Shown here piece by piece: positions 5,962 to 7,529 of a stretch of 7,529 nt of DNA. Within the stretch, counting starts at the first letter, position 1. The number at the start of each line of letters is the position of its first letter. Under the pieces are notes generated by a model that saw only the letters and a program-made list of their open reading frames with translations, made no database searches and was not told the DNA's origin. This stretch comes from Acidobacteriaceae bacterium (GTDB taxonomy: Bacteria; Acidobacteriota; Terriglobia; Terriglobales; Acidobacteriaceae), in contig PLKU01000339.1 of the NCBI GenBank assembly GCA_003140705.1, positions 1 to 7,529 of the forward strand. The letters run 5' to 3'. The position numbers and the translations under genes are program-made.

Positions 5962-6678
5962 TCATCGGACCAGCGAGTAGTCCGTCTTGTTCTTCCGCTC
6001 CCACCGCCTCACCAGCACCACGATGATTACGCAGAGGACGAACGCACGCAGAGGATAGAGCATGGCTAGGTAGTCGCGGCTACCCGTGACGTCGATGACC
6101 ACTCCGATGAGCGCAGCCACAGCGGTGATGCTCCACGTTTCGACGGGTTCGGGCGACCGACCCAGCTTCCACCGCCATACGCTTTCAATCGTGGGAAAGT
6201 ATGCTACAACCATAACCACTTGGAATCCCGCAAAGCCGATCCATGCAGTCTTGGTGATCGTCCAGGCCGCCAACGTGATGCATGAGATCAGCAGACACAC
6301 CTGCTCATTTCTGGTGAATTGGATTTTAGCACCTCGCTGTTCAATAAAAAGCGAAGCAAGAATAGCCGTGACCACGATGCCGTCTGTCACGTTAAGCGCG
6401 GCCTTTACGATGCTGTGATAGTGCGAGGCGAAGTACGCGGCCAGACTCATGACGACGCCGATCTCAAAGATCAGCCAGGTCGCGATCCGCGGAAAAGTTT
6501 CCTTGCGAAGTAGTCTCGCACAATAGCGGGCGCCCACGCAGACGTCCAGCAAGGCCACCACACTTGCTGCGCAGATTGACGCCGTCGCCTGAATGAACGC
6601 TTCCTTTCGAGGCTCAAAAGCCGGCAAGTGTCCGCCCACTTGAACGGGGATGGTTCTCGATTGACGATAACAGCCCAA
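5962..6678 (-). CDS. Seven-helix membrane protein, unknown family
   Basis: This encodes up to 238 residues with about seven hydrophobic segments, near residues 32-50, 65-84, 95-112, 126-141, 146-162, 183-200 and 204-224, and a basic cytoplasmic end (RRWERKNK). I do not recognise a named family with confidence. AYFPTIESVW (159-168) followed by PEPVETW (177-182) and a last pair of helices with LYPLRA is faintly like PQ-loop/SWEET-type small membrane proteins, a weak hint only. The start is uncertain: I used TTG at 6678-6676 because AGGAAA lies about 6-7 nt upstream. Residues 1-28 are hydrophilic and unconvincing, and no ATG appears before residue 77, so the 5' end may be eroded or use a rare start near residue 29 (AAAGGAAG precedes an ATT). 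Copies B and C of the repeat flank it. Confidence 0.65.
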   Translation of the reverse strand: MGCYRQSRTIPVQVGGHLPAFEPRKEAFIQATASICAASVVALLDVCVGARYCARLLRKETFPRIATWLIFEIGVVMSLAAYFASHYHSIVKAALNVTDGIVVTAILASLFIEQRGAKIQFTRNEQVCLLISCITLAAWTITKTAWIGFAGFQVVMVVAYFPTIESVWRWKLGRSPEPVETWSITAVAALIGVVIDVTGSRDYLAMLYPLRAFVLCVIIVVLVRRWERKNKTDYSLVR

Positions 6679-6723
6679 AGCGCGTTTCCTGTTCCCACGA
6701 GGGCCGGACCTTCAGATTCCGGT

Positions 6724-6741
6724 CGGATGGTCGGCCATCCG
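6724..6741 (+). repeat. Hairpin competing with the copy C stem
   Basis: CGGATGG-TCGG-CCATCCG is a perfect 7-bp stem with a TCGG tetraloop. Its right arm overlaps the left arm of the long stem of repeat copy C, so the two structures exclude each other. Confidence 0.5.
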
Positions 6742-6855
6742 TGCATTGAGCCGAAATCGGGATCATATGCCGTTGGCCGGTGATCCAACCGGAACCCAGG
6801 AATCCTTACACTTTCCCTTGGCACTGATCTCGATATGCTCTTCGGCGATTTACTG
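6732..6855 (+). repeat. Dispersed intergenic element, copy C
   Basis: The left arm CGGCCATCCG (6732-6741) corresponds in position to CGGCTATCCG of copy B. It pairs with TGGCCG (6774-6779) over 6 bp, with further imperfect pairing inward. The core CCGGT-gatcca-ACCGG-AACCC (6777-6797) is identical to that of copy A except near its end. GCACTGATCTC (6821-6831) and the distal box TCGGCGATTTACTG (6842-6855) follow at the same spacing as in copy A. The MFS gene stop codon is at 6878-6876, about 20 nt beyond. The remaining sequence of 6679-6875 holds no supportable gene. Confidence 0.75.
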
Positions 6856-6875
6856 TGCTCCCAGAAACCCTCGGC

Positions 6876-7529
6876 TCAGTCGGCTTGCGCCGTCAACGAC
6901 GCCGGGAAGCCGATGGGCGCAGTTAAGGGGGTGAGCGGTACGGTGGGGTCGATGCGGAACCAGAGCCAGGTCCCCAGCATCAGCAGGGCCGCCATGGGGA
7001 GGAACCCGACGTTGTAGCTGCCTGTACGGGCCACGAGGTATCCGAAGACCACCGAGCCCAGGAACCCACCGAGCTGCGCGGCCATGTTCATGACTCCGAC
7101 CATAGCGCCGGCATAGGGGCCGCCGATGTCGAGGCAGACGGCGAACATAATGGGTTGCTGCAGCGTGATGCCACCGTAGGTAATGGAGAGCAGGGCAAGC
7201 GCTACAGTCGGGCTGTGGGTGAACATGACGGCAATGGTGCAGACGGCGGCCACAGCCAGGCCCAGCACGCCGAGCGCGCACCGGCCCCATTTGAGCCCGA
7301 TGCGCGGAACAAGGAGATGACTCGCCAATCCGCCGGCAAGATTGGCGCAGGCGGCCAGGACGAACGGCAGGGACGAGAGCAGCAGTTCCTTCTCGCTGAA
7401 TCCGCGCGCCTTGACGAGGTAGGTGTGGAACCAGGTCTGGAAGAAATTGTAGGTGTAGATGAAAGAGAAGGCAGTTACTATAACGGCCCAGAAGTTCCCG
7501 GAACTGAGCGCACGGGCCCAAGGCAGGCC
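6876..7529 (-). CDS. MFS transporter, ACS (sugar-acid) type, C-terminal part
   Basis: The frame is open from the window edge to TGA (6878-6876), giving 217 residues. They cover the end of the central loop and transmembrane helices 7-12 of a major facilitator transporter; the N-terminal half lies outside. WARALSSGNFWAVIVTAFSF starts helix 7, and FIYTYNFFQTWFHTYLVKARGFSEKE is the typical Trp/Tyr-rich helix 7 and loop of anion:cation symporters. CLDIGGPYAGAMVGVMNMAA, then LGGFLGSVVFGYLV, is the helix 10-11 signature of the ACS branch (glucarate, galactonate, hexuronate and related transporters). The actual substrate cannot be told from this half. GC content looks higher than in the left part of the window. 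An ATG at 7328 is internal, not the start. Repeat copy C lies immediately after the stop. Confidence 0.85.
   Translation of the reverse strand, partial: GLPWARALSSGNFWAVIVTAFSFIYTYNFFQTWFHTYLVKARGFSEKELLLSSLPFVLAACANLAGGLASHLLVPRIGLKWGRCALGVLGLAVAAVCTIAVMFTHSPTVALALLSITYGGITLQQPIMFAVCLDIGGPYAGAMVGVMNMAAQLGGFLGSVVFGYLVARTGSYNVGFLPMAALLMLGTWLWFRIDPTVPLTPLTAPIGFPASLTAQAD

Noticed and set aside
6471..6824. 117-codon minus-strand frame covering repeat C and the start of the membrane protein
   Set aside because: It is out of frame with the membrane protein, passes through the repeat, and its C-terminal part is Arg/Trp-rich shadow sequence.
45..6855. CRISPR array interpretation of the repeats
   Set aside because: The copies are hundreds to thousands of bases apart, include an inverted one and have gene-sized spacers; no cas gene is present.
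6850..7521. 223-codon minus-strand frame overlapping the MFS gene
   Set aside because: It is a shadow frame rich in Arg, Pro and His; the neighbouring frame matches the MFS family along its whole length.

Overview
The window is a mixed-strand bacterial stretch of roughly 54-58% GC. It looks like soil Acidobacteriota (Terriglobales-like: Granulicella, Edaphobacter, Terriglobus). That placement is an inference from gene content and codon style; there is no rRNA or marker gene here. Seven genes and one frameshifted gene can be supported. Several encode exported proteins with signal peptides, and there are no tRNAs, rRNAs, CRISPRs or transposases.

Left part (1-2350): a three-gene minus-strand operon reads leftward from a promoter at about 2295-2322. 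It encodes a secreted protein resembling the EreA/ChaN/Tiki superfamily (2265-1039), a four-helix DUF2975 membrane protein (1007-489) and a small Cro/C1-type HTH regulator (468-220), with gaps of 31 and 20 nt. The DUF2975 and small HTH pair is a recurrent bacterial module. The secreted gene in front of it begins with nearly the same coding sequence as the DUF2975 gene. The promoter is surrounded by CGATA repeats that could be the operator of the HTH protein.

Middle (2637-5002): a divergent plus-strand gene encodes a secreted alpha/beta hydrolase of the dienelactone hydrolase/PAF-acetylhydrolase type. It converges on a minus-strand secreted nitrilase-superfamily amidohydrolase whose frame is broken by one missing base near 4728-4730, although Glu, Lys and Cys of the active site all remain.

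Right part (5147-7529, all minus strand): a secreted LprI-like (DUF1311) protein, a seven-helix membrane protein of unknown function, and the C-terminal half of an ACS-family MFS transporter cut by the window edge.

The most interesting signal is not a gene. Five copies (four good, one shortened) of a dispersed intergenic element of about 65-160 bp lie at 45-150, 4131-3975 (inverted), 5080-5145, 5789-5938 and 6732-6855. Each copy has a GC-rich stem-loop whose arms differ between copies but mostly stay complementary. The stem is followed by a core CCGGT-N6-ACCGG-AACC and, in four copies, a distal TCGGCGATTTAGCG-like box. Every copy sits just beyond the stop codon of a minus-strand gene. This is a candidate undescribed REP/MITE-like or structured-RNA family. 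No database was searched, so novelty is unproven.
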